Of a stretch of 64,000 bases of DNA, positions 9,740-22,150 are shown in pieces; within the stretch, counting starts at the first letter, position 1, and every line of letters starts with the position of its first letter. A program made the translations under genes and the position numbers. Source of the DNA: Crotophaga sulcirostris (taxonomy: Eukaryota > Chordata > Aves > Cuculiformes > Crotophagidae); assembly GCA_013397455.1 (NCBI GenBank), contig VYZB01000172.1, forward strand, positions 1,337,351-1,401,350, given 5' to 3'. The notes under the pieces are model-generated. The model ran no database searches and had not been told where the DNA came from. It worked only from the letters and a program-made list of their open reading frames with translations.

Positions 9740-12700
9740 GTAAAGTTCATCCTCAATGATGGTGGAGGATGTAGCTAATTAACACATTAACATGGATGAC
9801 AGTGTGTATTTGGCTTTCTGGCTTGAATCTTTCTACTGCCTCCTTTAGGCAGGCGTAGTTAATAGTGTAATTATAGATCTTGGGTATCAGCTAATGTATA
9901 ATTTTACAGATCCCCATAAGCAGCTGATGAGAACCCCACTGCCAGCATGAAACCTCGCTCTCCGCCCATCAAGTAGCAGGACTGTCCAACAAGCCCATTC
10001 TAGTCTTCCTAAACCAAAGATTTGGAGGAGACATTTGGAGATATTGATAATTCAAAATTAAAGACATTCAAAATAATTAATTCAAACTTAAAGAAATCAA
10101 ATAATATTTGAAATTATTAAAAATAAAATTAATTAATTTGACAATGTGAACATGGCAAAGAAGAGAGTAGAACTCCAAAGAATAAAATTAGAGAAATAGA
10201 TGACTGTTTTTCTATTTTCTAGCATATCCACCTTGTGTTGAAGTAGATTTAAAGCTGCGCTAGTCTGCCTCCGCAGAAGCATCAGGAGAGATGGGTGCCT
10301 GTCCTATCTTTTCTGCTTGCAGGGAGGTGTATTTCTATTGCTTCCATACATCCAGAGGTTTGCAAGTTCTGATATCCCACCTACAAGCAGAGGAGGAGGA
10401 GTCATGGTCATACTGCTTAACTAGAAAGTGGGGCAAACACTTTTAATTGTTTCAGAAACAGCATTATTTGCGCATAGGGAAAAGGAAAGGTTGCACTCAG
10501 AGCTTTTAGTGAAGTTGCTTGCTAGTTCAAAGCTTGTGCTAACCCCAAAAGCAGCAGACCAGGGTATATCAGCTCATCAGACTTCTGTACTTGGGAAGGC
10601 TGGTTCTCTGCCTCCCTTCAGCTCTGCTTAGGAAAAGAGGGTATTGTGTGCATTACTCTGTCTCCAGTATGAAGGAAAGGAGTATCTCAGTTTGCCTTAT
10701 CTAGGTGGAATTCATCGAGTTCATTTCTCCTCCTCCCTCAGTCTGTTCCTGGACTTTGCTAGTTCATGTAACGAAACTTTCCCATTGGTTTGGGCCCAGA
10801 TGCCGTAAGAGTATTCTGGCCAAATTCAAATATTAGCTGAAGATCACAAGGAAACGGAAGTAAATATGCAGATGGGAGTGAACCTGTGCAGAGCAATGAA
10901 CTGAATGTCTTTTCTAATGATAGGATCTTTAGTTCTATCTGACTTGGCTGTTCAGGGAAAAGTGACAGAAATGTTTGAGAGTAACCCGTTTGATATAACA
11001 GTATGGAGGCACCTTTGTTTTTCTGAGCTAGAGCTCTATCGTCTGATGACATCCAAAAATTATAAAATAAAATTAACCAAATCCTGGATATAAAAACTCA
11101 CAGCAGTGGTGAACTTTGCATAGTTTAATTAAAATGCCCAATTGGATTAGCAAACAATAATTTCATTTATTGGATTTGCCACACAAGTTTTCAAATGCAT
11201 GATGAATCCCAACAAGTGCAAATACTTTCTGTTAAGTGGAGCAGTAGCTAGAATTCTCCCATTCTTCCTATATCTTGGAAACATCTTTCTGAAACCTTCA
11301 GTAAAAACAAACAAATGGAAAAGGGGAGTAGGGTGTTTCTCAGGAGCAGTTAAAAAACTATAAAAGAGAATTTGACAGGAACTTTGCTCTGAGTCTGTGA
11401 TTATCAGTAGCATCTACTAATTTGTTACTCCTGACTTGTAGCTCACTTCAGCAGCTTGGTTTTTCAGGCTATGCTAAGCATTTCTCCTTTGAAAATGCAT
11501 GCCCGTATATACCTTGTCAAGTGTTTAAGCTGAGCAGCAACATCAAACATTTAAAATAATTAATCTCAGTCCGCTGTCATTGCCTTGACTCTGTATCCAC
11601 TGCTTTGAGCAATATTGCCTAAAAACTTAAAGGTATTGTGCTCATGCTTAATCTTGAGAATACCTGGGAGCCAAGGTGTCTGTAGTAGAACCAGCAAACA
11701 AACAACATGGATTTAGCTAGATTAGTGGCTGCTGATATTTCCAGACAATAATCTTTCTTATCTGACAAAAGGAAAACTGATTTAGATGTCTGACATTTTG
11801 CAAACATGGTTAAAATTTAAAGAATAGAAACACAGGGAGGAAGTCTGGCACTTGTGAGAATACAAAACCCCAAAGCCAGTCGGATGTCGGATTCCTAAAG
11901 AAATGCCTAAGAACTGAAAATGTTGCAAATGGATTTTCACTGTAGAAGTCTGCTCTAAATGTCACCAAAATATGATTCCCAGTAATTATTTGTAGGCCTA
12001 GACAAGTATCATTGTTCCTGACCAGCAGTGTGAAAGTAACATAAAGTGAATATGTGGAATTCTGTCTAAAACAAACAGCTCAACATTATTTGCTAAGCTA
12101 GAGAGGAGTATTGTTTCTGTGAATACCAACCATAATGGAAATCTGAGAACAATATTTCAATAATAGCTTAAATAATCCTTGATCAAAGAGCAAAGGGGTG
12201 GTATTAAGAATCAAACTGATTAAATCTCCCTCAGAGAACATGGAGTCCCAGGCCTCACCACTGCTCCAGGTGAATTAACTGGAAGGATTGGTCCTGTCTT
12301 GCACTCCTGGGGGATGCAAGAAGGCAGTGAGCGAGCAGGAAGGGATCAGGATCCCTGGGGAAGGCTGCAGTGGCACCTACACCTTTGTAGAACAAGGATG
12401 GTGAAAGATCCCCTCAGAGAGGCATATTGACTCTGCAGTACTCTTGTGACTGCCTGCCTCCTGCGGTCTGAGAGAGCATAGGCACAGCTTGGGCCTGAAT
12501 TACCTTTGACTGTCAGATATGAAGTGTGCTGGTCCCAGTCCTGCCTCTTATGGGGATGTCTTTTCCATCCTCTTACTCAATATTTCAGTGCAGCTCGCCG
12601 CAGTTAATTCTTTCCTGGCCCAAAAAATAGAAAAGGAACTGGAAGAAAGTTGTGAGGATGACTGAGTTATCACCTGCTACCTGCTGTTAAGGTGCAAAAG

Positions 12701-13317
12701 GAAAGGTAGTGTCTGGATGGACTTACACCTATGAGACACTGTATTTGAATAGATTTATGTGATAGTCACCTCTTTGCTGAATCCTGCCAGATGCCCAAAG
12801 CCTTGCTGGCTGGCTTCCCAGCATAGGGAAAATAATGACATGAGTTCTGAGAGCATGGGAAGCACTGACAGCAGGCAGGGCAATCCCTTCCACCCCCCTG
12901 CAGCTCACTGCAGAGACACTGCTTGCTTCCCTGTGAGAAACTCTGCCTCAGTCACCTTATGTGAGTTACAGCCCATGGCAGAGAAGGGTCTGTGGCTGCC
13001 TGTTGACAGCAAAACAGAGCAGCTCCATCACGAACCGTTGCTTCTGCTCACACACTAAGGAAAAGGTGCTTGGATGAAATGCAATTCGCCTTGTAAGACT
13101 TGCCATTGCAGTACAGAAATTGTTCAGTTTCCTACCTGTGCATGTGCCTGTGGCTTTCCCTATACCCAGAAACAGGGAATCAGAAAGGGCATTCTGCACT
13201 CAGGTCCTTAGTACTGCAGATTATCCCACCATCTGACTCTACCTCATTTTAAAGTGGCTCTTGGAAAATGCAAGCTGTTTCCCATCTGCAAAGTAAAGGA
13301 ACACAAGACTTTGGCTT
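9740..13317. other. AT-rich unique sequence without recognisable genes
   Basis: An AT-dense tract of short direct and inverted AATTAA-type words lies at 10050-10145. A more GC-balanced patch lies at 12230-13050, where open frames reach 99 codons without family resemblance. No repeat family is recognised. Confidence 0.5.
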
Positions 13318-13374
13318 ATAGGTTGGACTTGATGATCTCAGAGGTCTCTTCCAACCTGGTTATACTGTGTGAAA
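13318..13374 (+). mobile_element. short CR1 LINE 3'-terminal fragment
   Basis: The sequence GGTTGGACTTGATGATCTCA followed by GAGGTCTCTTCCAACCTGGT and TATACTGTGTGA is the last 55 or so bases of a CR1 element in forward orientation. Only the extreme 3' end remains. The terminal octamer is partly decayed. It has no coding capacity. Confidence 0.85.
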
Positions 13375-13579
13375 CAAGTAGTGAATGTAAGTGCTATGCA
13401 CCACTGTGCTTAGGAAGAGGCACTCCCAAACTGAATCCTGCCTGCTCAAGACCCAAGTCATGCAATGTTTATCTTTGAAGGCGCACAGAATAACAATCTG
13501 TAGTGTGTACAGATCCTGAGTTATTTGAGCAAGTCTGGCAGCACCACATCACCCAGCTTAACCAAATAATCTACTCGTT

Positions 13580-13735
13580 CTTAGTGCTTTCCCTCATTAA
13601 AGCGTTTTACAAACCCTGCCTTAATTAAAGTTCACAGCAGTCCTGCGAGTTGGTAAAATGTCATTATCCCAATTTTACAGATGAAAAAATTGCAACAGAG
13701 AGGTGAAATGCTGTGCTTGAGGCTGCAAAAGGAGA
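13580..13735 (-). mobile_element. degraded MIR (CORE-SINE) copy
   Basis: The plus strand matches the reverse complement of the MIR consensus as I know it. In order: AGCGTTTTACA, then TTAATTAAAGTTCACAGCAG, TCCTGCGAG, the near-diagnostic ATTATCCCAATTTTACAGAT, and ACAGAGAGGTGAAATGCTGT. MIRs are ancient tRNA-derived SINEs mobilised by L2 and shared by amniotes. Bird copies are few and heavily diverged, as here. The 5' tRNA-like head is not preserved. Confidence 0.75.
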
Positions 13736-14534
13736 CAGTTTTAGGGGCACGGTTAGCCATTGGGAGCTCTCTGCTCTGTGCAACATAGCCAGCCTTTGAA
13801 GGCACTGAATGGGCTCTCAGAGAGTTGCGGAAAATACCTCTCCCTTCTTAGGGCTCCCTTGCAGCCTCTGTATGCTGGTTCTAAGGTAGCAAAGGACGCT
13901 GATCAGGGTGCTGACACCTCCTGTTATCCCATACTTACTTCCCAGAAGGGAGCTATGCCCTGTATGTGCCAAGGAGAAGGAGGAAATCAGCAATGTGACC
14001 TTGCTCAGGGCTATTGTGGAATTTCAGACAGCTGCCCTGTGTACAAAAAGGGGCCACAAACAAATCACAGCAGCCTTAAGGCTGGGCCAAGCCACAGCAG
14101 GCACTGTACCACCTTTGACCGCCGCTGCTGGATTCAGGAGCTGCTCAGGACTTAATCTTCAAGACATGATGCTTCGCTGAGCCAAAAACATAATGGTGAT
14201 GGCAAAAATATCAAGGATGGTTAGCAAAGTGATGCAAACACCGAATTGTGTGCTGTTTGCAACCCACCTGGAGTGATGCAGAGTGCAAACTTCTACTCTG
14301 AGTCATGCAGCAGAGACCTGAAGCTGAGTATCCCACCTTTTGAGCCACCACCCTAGCCAGAAGGCTCAGATGGGTGCAGCTGACACTCCTACACCTTCCA
14401 TTTTCATGTAAATGATCAAAAGGTTTCATTTTTCCCTATAGGAAAGGAAACCCCCTTTCTACATGTTAAAAAAAAATCACCACAAAGCAGCATCATCACC
14501 CACTACTCAGATGAACATAAAATATATTGGTCAA
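13736..14534. other. mixed-composition sequence without a recognised gene
   Basis: A plus-strand frame of 131 codons (13760-14155) and overlapping frames in other phases are open here. Their products show no domain, signal peptide or membrane pattern. The openness is explained by locally higher GC content. No RNA gene is seen. Confidence 0.45.
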
Positions 14535-14785
14535 AAGACACCTCAGGACATCTCTAGTCTCACTTCCTGCTCAAACCAAGGTCAACTCTGAGCTCAGACT
14601 GGGTTGCTCAGGGGTTTATCAGGTTGGGTTTTGAAAACCTCCAGGGTTGGAGATTGCACAACAACCCTGGACAACTTGATGTAATGCCTAATTTTCCTCA
14701 TGGTGATTTGTGTCTCCTTATATCCTAGCTGGAACCAGTTGGACTGTTGTCCTAGAAAGAAGTGTGTCATTTCACCTGGTTGTGG
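14535..14785 (-). mobile_element. CR1 LINE 3' fragment, old subfamily, reverse orientation
   Basis: Reverse-complement CR1 landmarks occur in order: GGACATCTCTAGTC, CTTCCTGCTCAAA, GGTCAACTCTGAGCTCAGAC, GGGTTGCTCAGGGGTTTATC, GGGTTTTGAAAACCTCCAGG and GGAGATTGCACAACA. Similarity becomes weak after about 14700, through the CTCCTTATATCCT motif and TTGTCCTAG. The terminal octamer tail at the left end is lost. Divergence is higher than in the CR1 copies at the window start, which suggests an older subfamily. Confidence 0.8.
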
Positions 14786-17700
14786 CCATCCCTAGTATTT
14801 TTTTTTCTTTTGTTTGAAACTCTGCTTAAAAGTAGTGAAAAAATGACTGCAGAAACTTTTAAGTGGGGTTTTTAGCACAATAGCACACTGTCAAGATCTC
14901 ATGCTGCAGGCTCCTGTTTACATCAGAAATCTGGTGAGAATATGTCTTTTCTGTGGCAGAATGCAACAGTTCTTAAAGACTCAAGTGTTATTTCATTTCC
15001 TCCCTTTGTTTTAATAAGACACTGCTTTCATATCCCTGTTATAGAACACAGATCAGAGGTCTCTAAAGCTCTCAAGTTTACATCATGTCTTAATAAGCTA
15101 AGGCATAAGTATCATGATTGTGATTTACTGTTAAAATTCACCTATTATATTCATGTTGCATCAGTAATATTAGTCACCTGTTACTTTCCAGAAATTCTTT
15201 TATAGAAACATAATACTAAAATTTTCTTGTGGAGTTCTTTCTGTATTTATTTTCCTGATTCAGGGGAGGGGCCAAGAACAAAGTGTAGTGCAGGATCGAA
15301 ACTTCACCTGAATTACTCCTGCATAATTATGCATACACCAAAGCCAGGAATTCAGTACGTTGTGCGAATGAAGGAAGAACGTGGGTCTCATTTGGCTTTC
15401 AGTGTTGTAATAAACTGCATCATAATTCTGCACTGGAATAGCTAACGTTGATCTGGTTGTGCCTGTAACTGCATATGGCATAGCTGTGAAATACTCCGCT
15501 GTGTTTACTATGTCCTGTGTGCAGGTGTTGCTGTACCCACCTGCTAGGAGGGAGTGCTGTGGCTGGGCCCAAGCAACCAAGATCCAGCTGAGTGTGCACC
15601 AGAGCTGCAACCACAGCCACCTATGGGATGTCTGGAGAAGTAGCAGAGGAAGACAAAATGACATTTTTAGTCCACTGATATTTTTGTTTGTCTGGTAAGC
15701 AAGAGAAATGCGGCATGGACTCCACCAGAAATCAAAGGACAAGAGTGTGAGTAGTTGGGTGAAACTGATGCAGAGGGGAAGCAAAAGTAAGGATGGATTA
15801 TTCTGCCGTTGGCATCTTCCGGGGTGAGGGGGTGGTGTTAATGAAAGGCTTCTTCCCATGAAACGAAATACAGAGGGATACCATGCTAAAGCTGCCGTGG
15901 TTCAGACACTGCTGTTTGCTCCATGTATCTTGAGGTTCAGGCCTCCTACACCTCAGAGATTGCAAATGAAAGAGTATTAACCAGTGGCCACACTTACCAG
16001 TGATTGCTGAAACCCCACAGTGAGTCATCCAAGACCTTGCTCTGCTTTCTCCTCCCTCAAGAGTTCCTTGCTGCCTTTCTTTCTGCCTGTCCTATCTCTC
16101 CCAGTTTTCATCTGACCTACACTGCATCAGCAGGAGGAAAACGTGCAGGGCAGCCAGCTCTTCCGTGCCTGGAAAAGAGAAATGAGGCAGGGAAGACTAA
16201 CTGACCAATGCCCTTGAGTAGGAAAAGGGGTCAGAATCCTAAACTGTTGGCTTACTAGTTAGCCCAGAACAGCTTCTGTGACTGCCCTTCTTCTGGAGAA
16301 TATTGATTTTTTATAGTTTTCACTGCTCCTTCCCTCACCTTTTTTTCTGTTTACACTATTCCTTCATGTAGGTTAGGGTCAGAGAGACATAGCTATAAGC
16401 TGGCTTAGGGACTGCTCGGACCATAGGTGTGGCAGTGATGCTGCCCAAGGAGTTAGCTGATAGGGGAGGTAAACCTGCACTGAACAACCTACTGCCAAGG
16501 CAGGCCTGGGAGCAATATCCAACCAGTGAGTTGAAGCCTAACTCAGGTTTGCTTAGGCAATCTACGGTAGCTGTAGTGTAGACACATGGTTTGTTTTGCT
16601 GGTGGCCAAAAAGTGACAATTATTTACATTGGAGTCTTAAGCATGGAACACAACTCTTTTATTCCTCACCAAGATGAGAAGCATGGAATAAGAGGCACTT
16701 ACTCTCATCCTCTCATTCTTCTTATGCCTCCCCAAAAGAAAGATTTTGGATGTTTTCTACTGTGTTGTTTTGAACAATCACATGGTTTCAGTGTGAAAGT
16801 GTTTGACATGAAAAATACCGCTCTATATTTTTACAGAAGTTGACTAATCTCTCAATAGAATGAAGTCTCTGCATTTGCAAGCACAACATTGGAGTTTTCT
16901 GTTCAAAGTTTTGCAGTGAGCCAGCCATATAAACACTATTATTTCACTGAAACTTGATACAGGAATTCTTACCTCCTTCTGTCTATGTACCCTCTTCAGA
17001 CAAAATGGTTGAGGGGAGCCTATGTCCTTTCAAAGGCAGTCAGTCACTCTCTTGGAATGACATCCTGGTAAATGGAACGCACAATCCTATCAATCTGTAG
17101 TCCTTCTAGAGTGAAGTGAAACTGAATTAAGTACTGAGAAAAAAAAAAATCAATAAACTATTGTGGAGTTGCCCCTAAATTTATCTGGGAGGATCTTATT
17201 TGTGCTAGAAGCTTCAGTCCGCTGTCCTCGGCATCTTACTCCGGAGCCCCAAATGCACTCAAAGCACAGGAATAAGTTCGCCAAAACTCATAAATGGGAC
17301 AGGGCAGTACACTGATCAGGACTCAAAAGCCTGCAACCTAAAGAAATAGGAGCAGTGTGCACAGTGACTTGTAAGAAATGCGCTGCCAGTGCTCCTGATG
17401 ATTTTGAGGTTGATGACAGCCTCAGAAGAAGAGTTGATTATGATTTTCCTCCCTCCTGCATCAAGAATAGCTAGGAAGCAGCTAGCTGATGGCTGTCACC
17501 CACAGAAGTGTACAGGGCTTTCACCAAACGCAGCTCAAACTGAATTTTTGCTGTGCTGCTGTACATTGTGCCTGAGGCCAGGTTTCTACTGCTGAATGAG
17601 TCCTTGCGCTGTGAGGAGACTCCTTGAAGTCAGTGGGAGTCCACACAGAGTAATGTGTTACCCTCCATGAATAAATGCATCACAATGTGTTTCAAATAAT

Positions 17701-19643
17701 ATTCAAGGGCCCAAATCCAAAAAGCACATCTCAAGCTGCTAGAAACTGCATCAGGAGAGAAGTTTCCCTGGTTTCAATAGCATCACCTGCGAGGATGGAA
17801 TTGCCCATATCTGTAAGTCAGATCAGGGCCTGGAAGCATATTTCTCCTGGGGCAAGGATTGCCTACCTGCATTTTGTGAGCATAATTGGATATTCTGTCT
17901 CTGATGGAATCACAATGATATACCCGATCCCTTGCGTCTGGAAGAAGGCTCAGAAGTCTGCTTTCTTGCCCTGTCCTATTTTCATAGGCCAAATACATGC
18001 TGTAGGAAAAATACAAAAAAACCCCTACAAAACCCCATACCTTCTGCTTTTGGTGCTACTGGAAATTTTCCAGTTTCCAAAGGTTTGTTCTATAACCAGT
18101 AATTGAGTGCCCTCTCAATCCATAAGTTGCATACTGAAATCAAGGGAATTCTACAGAAGCATGCCTTACTTGTCTCTCCACAAAATTAAGTTGTTTTTTT
18201 TGCAGTAAGCAAGCACAGAAGGGTTTGAATCCTACCACTATTTTATTAAAAGTATTATTTGGATTCTACATCCCTTTCGTATCTGTGGCAAAATATTTTT
18301 AGCTAGGAAAGAGGATTTATGTAAGGAAGTGCTTATATCTGTAAATCCATTGTGCCGGGGCATATAGGATATATTAGGCACTTTTGGTCATTGAAGTTTT
18401 GGATTCTCTTCCTCAGTCTGAAGGAAGTGTGTGGGAGGAAGCAGTTATCAGCAAAAGTATCTGTCACAAAATAACAACTCTAATACTAATATATTAGTAG
18501 TACAATCATGAAGTTTGAGAAAGGCGATTTCCTTTTCTTCCCCTTCCCTGTCCCAAAATGGTACCTATTGGAAGGTGGAAGGTATCAGCTACCTTTGACC
18601 TTTAACAGGAAAACTCAGAAGCAAAGGACAAGGTGTACAAGGACATGTTTAACAGGTACTTAATGTTTGCCCTAATAGGTACAGCCTGGAGAAGCAGAGG
18701 TCAGCAATGAACACGTGCACTAGAAACTCCATCTTTCTGCGGTGGTGCCTAGTTTGCATTAATTATGTCTATAACTATTACATGTGGCACCAGTGTGGGC
18801 TTCTCTAAGCATACCGGAGATGCCACAGTTGTATCAAGAGTTTTGCTTTGACTGTCAGTGAATTGGACTTTCTGTCTTTGAGCACAGTGCCCTTTCATCA
18901 GGTGTTCAATAGCCATTTTTTTTCAAGGCTGAATTGACAGCAGAAGTTCTCTGTTTATAATTTTATAATGTTGCACAAAGAGCATTCTGCAACCTGGAAG
19001 TGATTATACATGTGAAGGTATTTAAACAACGTTTGAAATGCTGAATTGCATTTTGATATGTAAGATTTGCAAGTTGTGTTTAGTTATACATACCAAAAAT
19101 AGCTTTTCAAGAATGTTCAGCCAAATGGTTTTCTTTTATACAAGAATATAGACTGAGAGCAAACCAACAAAATTTCAGATTTAGTCAAGAAATGATTTCT
19201 TAAAAATCATTCAAAATTTTCTTATAATTGCAATGTGAACTGAAAGAAATCTTGAAGTGACTTTGCTCTGAAACTGTTAGCAGATTTTTGAATTTTTTTT
19301 TTCTCCCCATGGATATCTGTGAAGTCCTGAAAGACAGCTGTCTTATACTGCTAGTGTCCTGCAACCCACTGTGCTAGCCTGAAATGCAGAACTGCTTGGG
19401 ACTTTCTGTCCTGAGGTGAAACAAGTGTAACAATCATTTACCTGCTTCGCTGTATGTTTTATCAGAAAAATCTGAAATATTTTATGTATGTAAAATCTAT
19501 TATATAATTATATATACTGGCTATTATAGATACAGTATATTCTATATAAAAGATAACATATAGAAAAATGTATAGTCGACTTTCTGCAGAACTTCTTAAA
19601 TGGGAGACTGTTCTAACACTCAGAAACTTCAGGAATCCTCTGT
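14786..19643. other. unique sequence without recognisable genes
   Basis: About 4.9 kb. The longest open frame of the whole window lies here: 199 codons on the minus strand at 15260-15859, rich in Leu, Ser and Trp, with no motif, no good start context and no family resemblance. A 143-codon plus-strand frame lies at 17675-18106. AT-rich palindromic words (TATATAATTATATATA type) lie at 19497-19560. I do not support a gene here. Confidence 0.5.
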
Positions 19644-19750
19644 TCATAGAATCATAGAATGGTTTGGATTGGAAGGGACCTTAAAGAACATCCAGTTCCA
19701 ACCCCTCTGCCATGGGCAGGGACACCTCCCACTGGATCAGGCTGCTTAAA
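19644..19750 (-). mobile_element. CR1 LINE 3'-terminal fragment with intact octamer tail
   Basis: The plus strand begins TCATAGAATCATAGAATGG, the reverse complement of two copies of the CR1 terminal octamer. GGATTGGAAGGGACCTTAAA, CATCCAGTTCCAACCCCTC and the TGCCATGGGCAGGGACACC block follow. Similarity ends near GGATCAGGCTGC at 19745. The well-preserved tail and low divergence suggest a relatively young, strongly 5'-truncated insertion. Confidence 0.93.
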
Positions 19751-21605
19751 GTGTCTGTTTTCTAAACATTTGCGTGACTATTTCCATGGCGGTTCTCAGG
19801 CTAAAAGTGATGAAAATGTAACCATTTTTACTACCACCCCGAATAGCATAATTATTCCCCATCAATTTCATATACTCGTGAATATGCATGCACTACTACT
19901 TTCTTCGCAAAATGGGAGAAATGTGAGAAAATTAACTTTTGTCTCCAGAATATGTTAAATATTTCACTTATAGGAATCCATGGAGACAGATATTTCCCCC
20001 CTGCTGGATTCTGCCAACAACAGGAATCGATTCACTGCACACTCTTCAGAGAAAAGATTCTTGGCATAGCTGCAAAGTGGGTCTATCTTAAAACAATGCG
20101 TACATAGATAATACATATGTCTGTATATAAATACAATAAAGTACCATTTATTGGAAAAGCTGTTGGAGGCATATTCAGTATTTTGCTTGGGCCTACCAGA
20201 CCTAGTGCTGTGATTAGCTGCTGGAGATGTCGGGAAGTGAAAAAGAGTGTCCCACCGAGAATAGCAAAACCACCAGCAGCATTGCCTACCAATTAGTCCT
20301 CATTGCAAGAGGACTTGACAATCCTACACGCTGTTGTATCAATGAGCATCAAAGTAGGTGCAAGCTCATGGTTTGAAGAAGAATATATTCTTATTTCTTC
20401 CCATCCAACAGGTTTCTCCTCAGGTGCCCAGCCTCAGGAGATGTTTGCTAGCGAGGGAGAAACTTGTGTTGCCATTGTGGAGATTGAGAAACGGGCTATT
20501 GCCAGTCCTTTCAGGAGCTGGTGTTGCCTACCTGACTGGCCTATCCACCAGTGGGGACACACCGCGCATTTTTAATGCTGCTGCTGACATTAGCAGGGGC
20601 AGAAGGATTTTTATGTAGCACCATCAGTGCCGACTGCCTTACTTGTTCAAAAATGAGCCTGCAAAATTTATTAGATGGAGCCATCTGCTTCTCAGCTCTT
20701 CTCCTACACTACCCCTGACAGTGACTGACAGGAGAGAAACAATGAATTTAAGGCAGTGGGTGAAAATAAATTGCATTTCTGATCCCTTTTCCAGAGCTGC
20801 TGGAGCTCTTACTGTGCAACCTGGAGCATCTGGTGACACATCTCTTCTGAACTTTTAGGGTGTTGAGTGAGTATTCACAGTCACTTTTACTTTGGTCCTT
20901 GCAAGAGCCAATGAAGAAAAGCCTGCAAAGGAGTTAAGCTTTTGCAATCATTGTTGTTAATCAAGCTAACAAAGGAGAAACTTCCTAACAGCTCTATGGT
21001 TTTCTTTTCCTTCAAAAAGAACTCATTCAAAGGTCATTTGGATCTCTTTGAGATACAGCAGGTGATTTCGAATAAGATTTGAGTATCAGTATGTGTATAT
21101 GCTCCTTGAATAAGGAGTTTTAATTAACTGATTCCAGTCTGGAACATACATTTTTTTGTCACAAATGCATAATCTTCATGGCATAATGACTTCTGTTTAT
21201 GAACATTTCTTTTGACTGTGTTTATCCCATTACTAATGAAAACTGAAAACATTGTGGTTTTTTTCTGATATTTAGCTGATGTGAAAATCAGGTGCAAAAA
21301 AAATATAAAGTTTTGTGAAAACAAGAGAAGAAATCACTTTGATTCATTTATATTGTGGAAGAATTTTTTTAGTTATTCTTCTTCTACTCTAGATCTAGAA
21401 AAGAAATCATATGTCCCAAACCTTGGCTACTTTTCAAACTATACCAGTTGATCTAACTAACAAGAATACTTTTACCCGCAAATGTCAGAAGACAAAAATA
21501 TGGACTCTATTGAAATTAATCAGTAGTTTAAGGCAGCAGCATAGCTGATTTCTTTCAATTATTCTAACAGATAAAAGAAACACGTGAAAGATGTTACTGC
21601 CATTT
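19751..21605. other. unique sequence without recognisable genes
   Basis: AT-rich with short overlapping open frames of up to 99 codons on both strands. None resembles a known protein. No repeat family or RNA gene was recognised. Confidence 0.5.
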
Positions 21606-22150
21606 CTAAAAGCTGAGTCCCGTGTCCTCAGGAGTTAGTTGGTTACCTGCTGCACATGCTGTGTATATTCTTGATAGATGTTTATGAAGGAAGCCTTTCA
21701 TGAGCAAAGAGAAGTAACTCAGCAGAGAGAGGAGCCCTTGGGCTAGCTGCTGCATAAGGCAGGTGCCTGCCCTTGCAGCGTCTTGCGTGCTCTGAAGCAC
21801 ACACAAGATCTGCTGAATGGGGTCTCCTTCTCTTATTAATCTGCCCATCCTTGCCAAGGGCATGTCTTCATCCTGGGCTGGCTGCGCTGCTTGGGCTTAC
21901 TCTTCTCCTGACAAACAGCACCCCAGAGGCATCTTGCTGGCCAAGCAGCCACCAGCGGCCAGTTGTCCAGGAGTAAAAAGTCCTGCCACAGTGACATCTC
22001 CCTATTGAGCAGGATATATCCTATTGCACAGGTCATGGCCACTATCTGTCTAATGTCTTGCTGCTGCTGCTGGCAGGGCCACCCACTTACAGCCATGCTC
22101 ACCACAGGCTGGAAAACAGAGAGCATAAGCAAGTCAAAACCAGGCAGCAC
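21606..22150 (-). other. exon-like or pseudogene-like patch on the minus strand, function unknown
   Basis: Two overlapping minus-strand frames are open. One of 104 codons (22150 down to 21836) includes MAVSGWPCQQQQQDIRQIVA and LLLDNWPLVAAWPARCLW. The next, of 85 codons in a neighbouring phase (21863 down to 21606), includes REGDPIQQILCVLQSTQDAA and LAQGLLSLLSYFSLLMKGF. An acceptor-like site, CTCTGTTTTCCAG, precedes position 22108, and a donor, GCAGCAG|GTAACC, ends at 21647. Together they would bound a 462-base exon. The phase switch near 21850 would break a single reading frame, so this may be a decayed gene, a non-coding RNA exon or chance in a GC-richer patch. The second frame has an amphipathic helical look but matches no family I know. 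Confidence 0.2.

Noticed and set aside
13760..14155. 131-codon plus-strand open frame
   Set aside because: The product is Cys/Ser/Gln-rich without motif, overlaps other open frames in stop-poor DNA, and begins in a poor start context.
17675..18106. 143-codon plus-strand open frame
   Set aside because: No domain or signal is visible, a minus-strand frame overlaps it, and no splice or promoter signal was identified.
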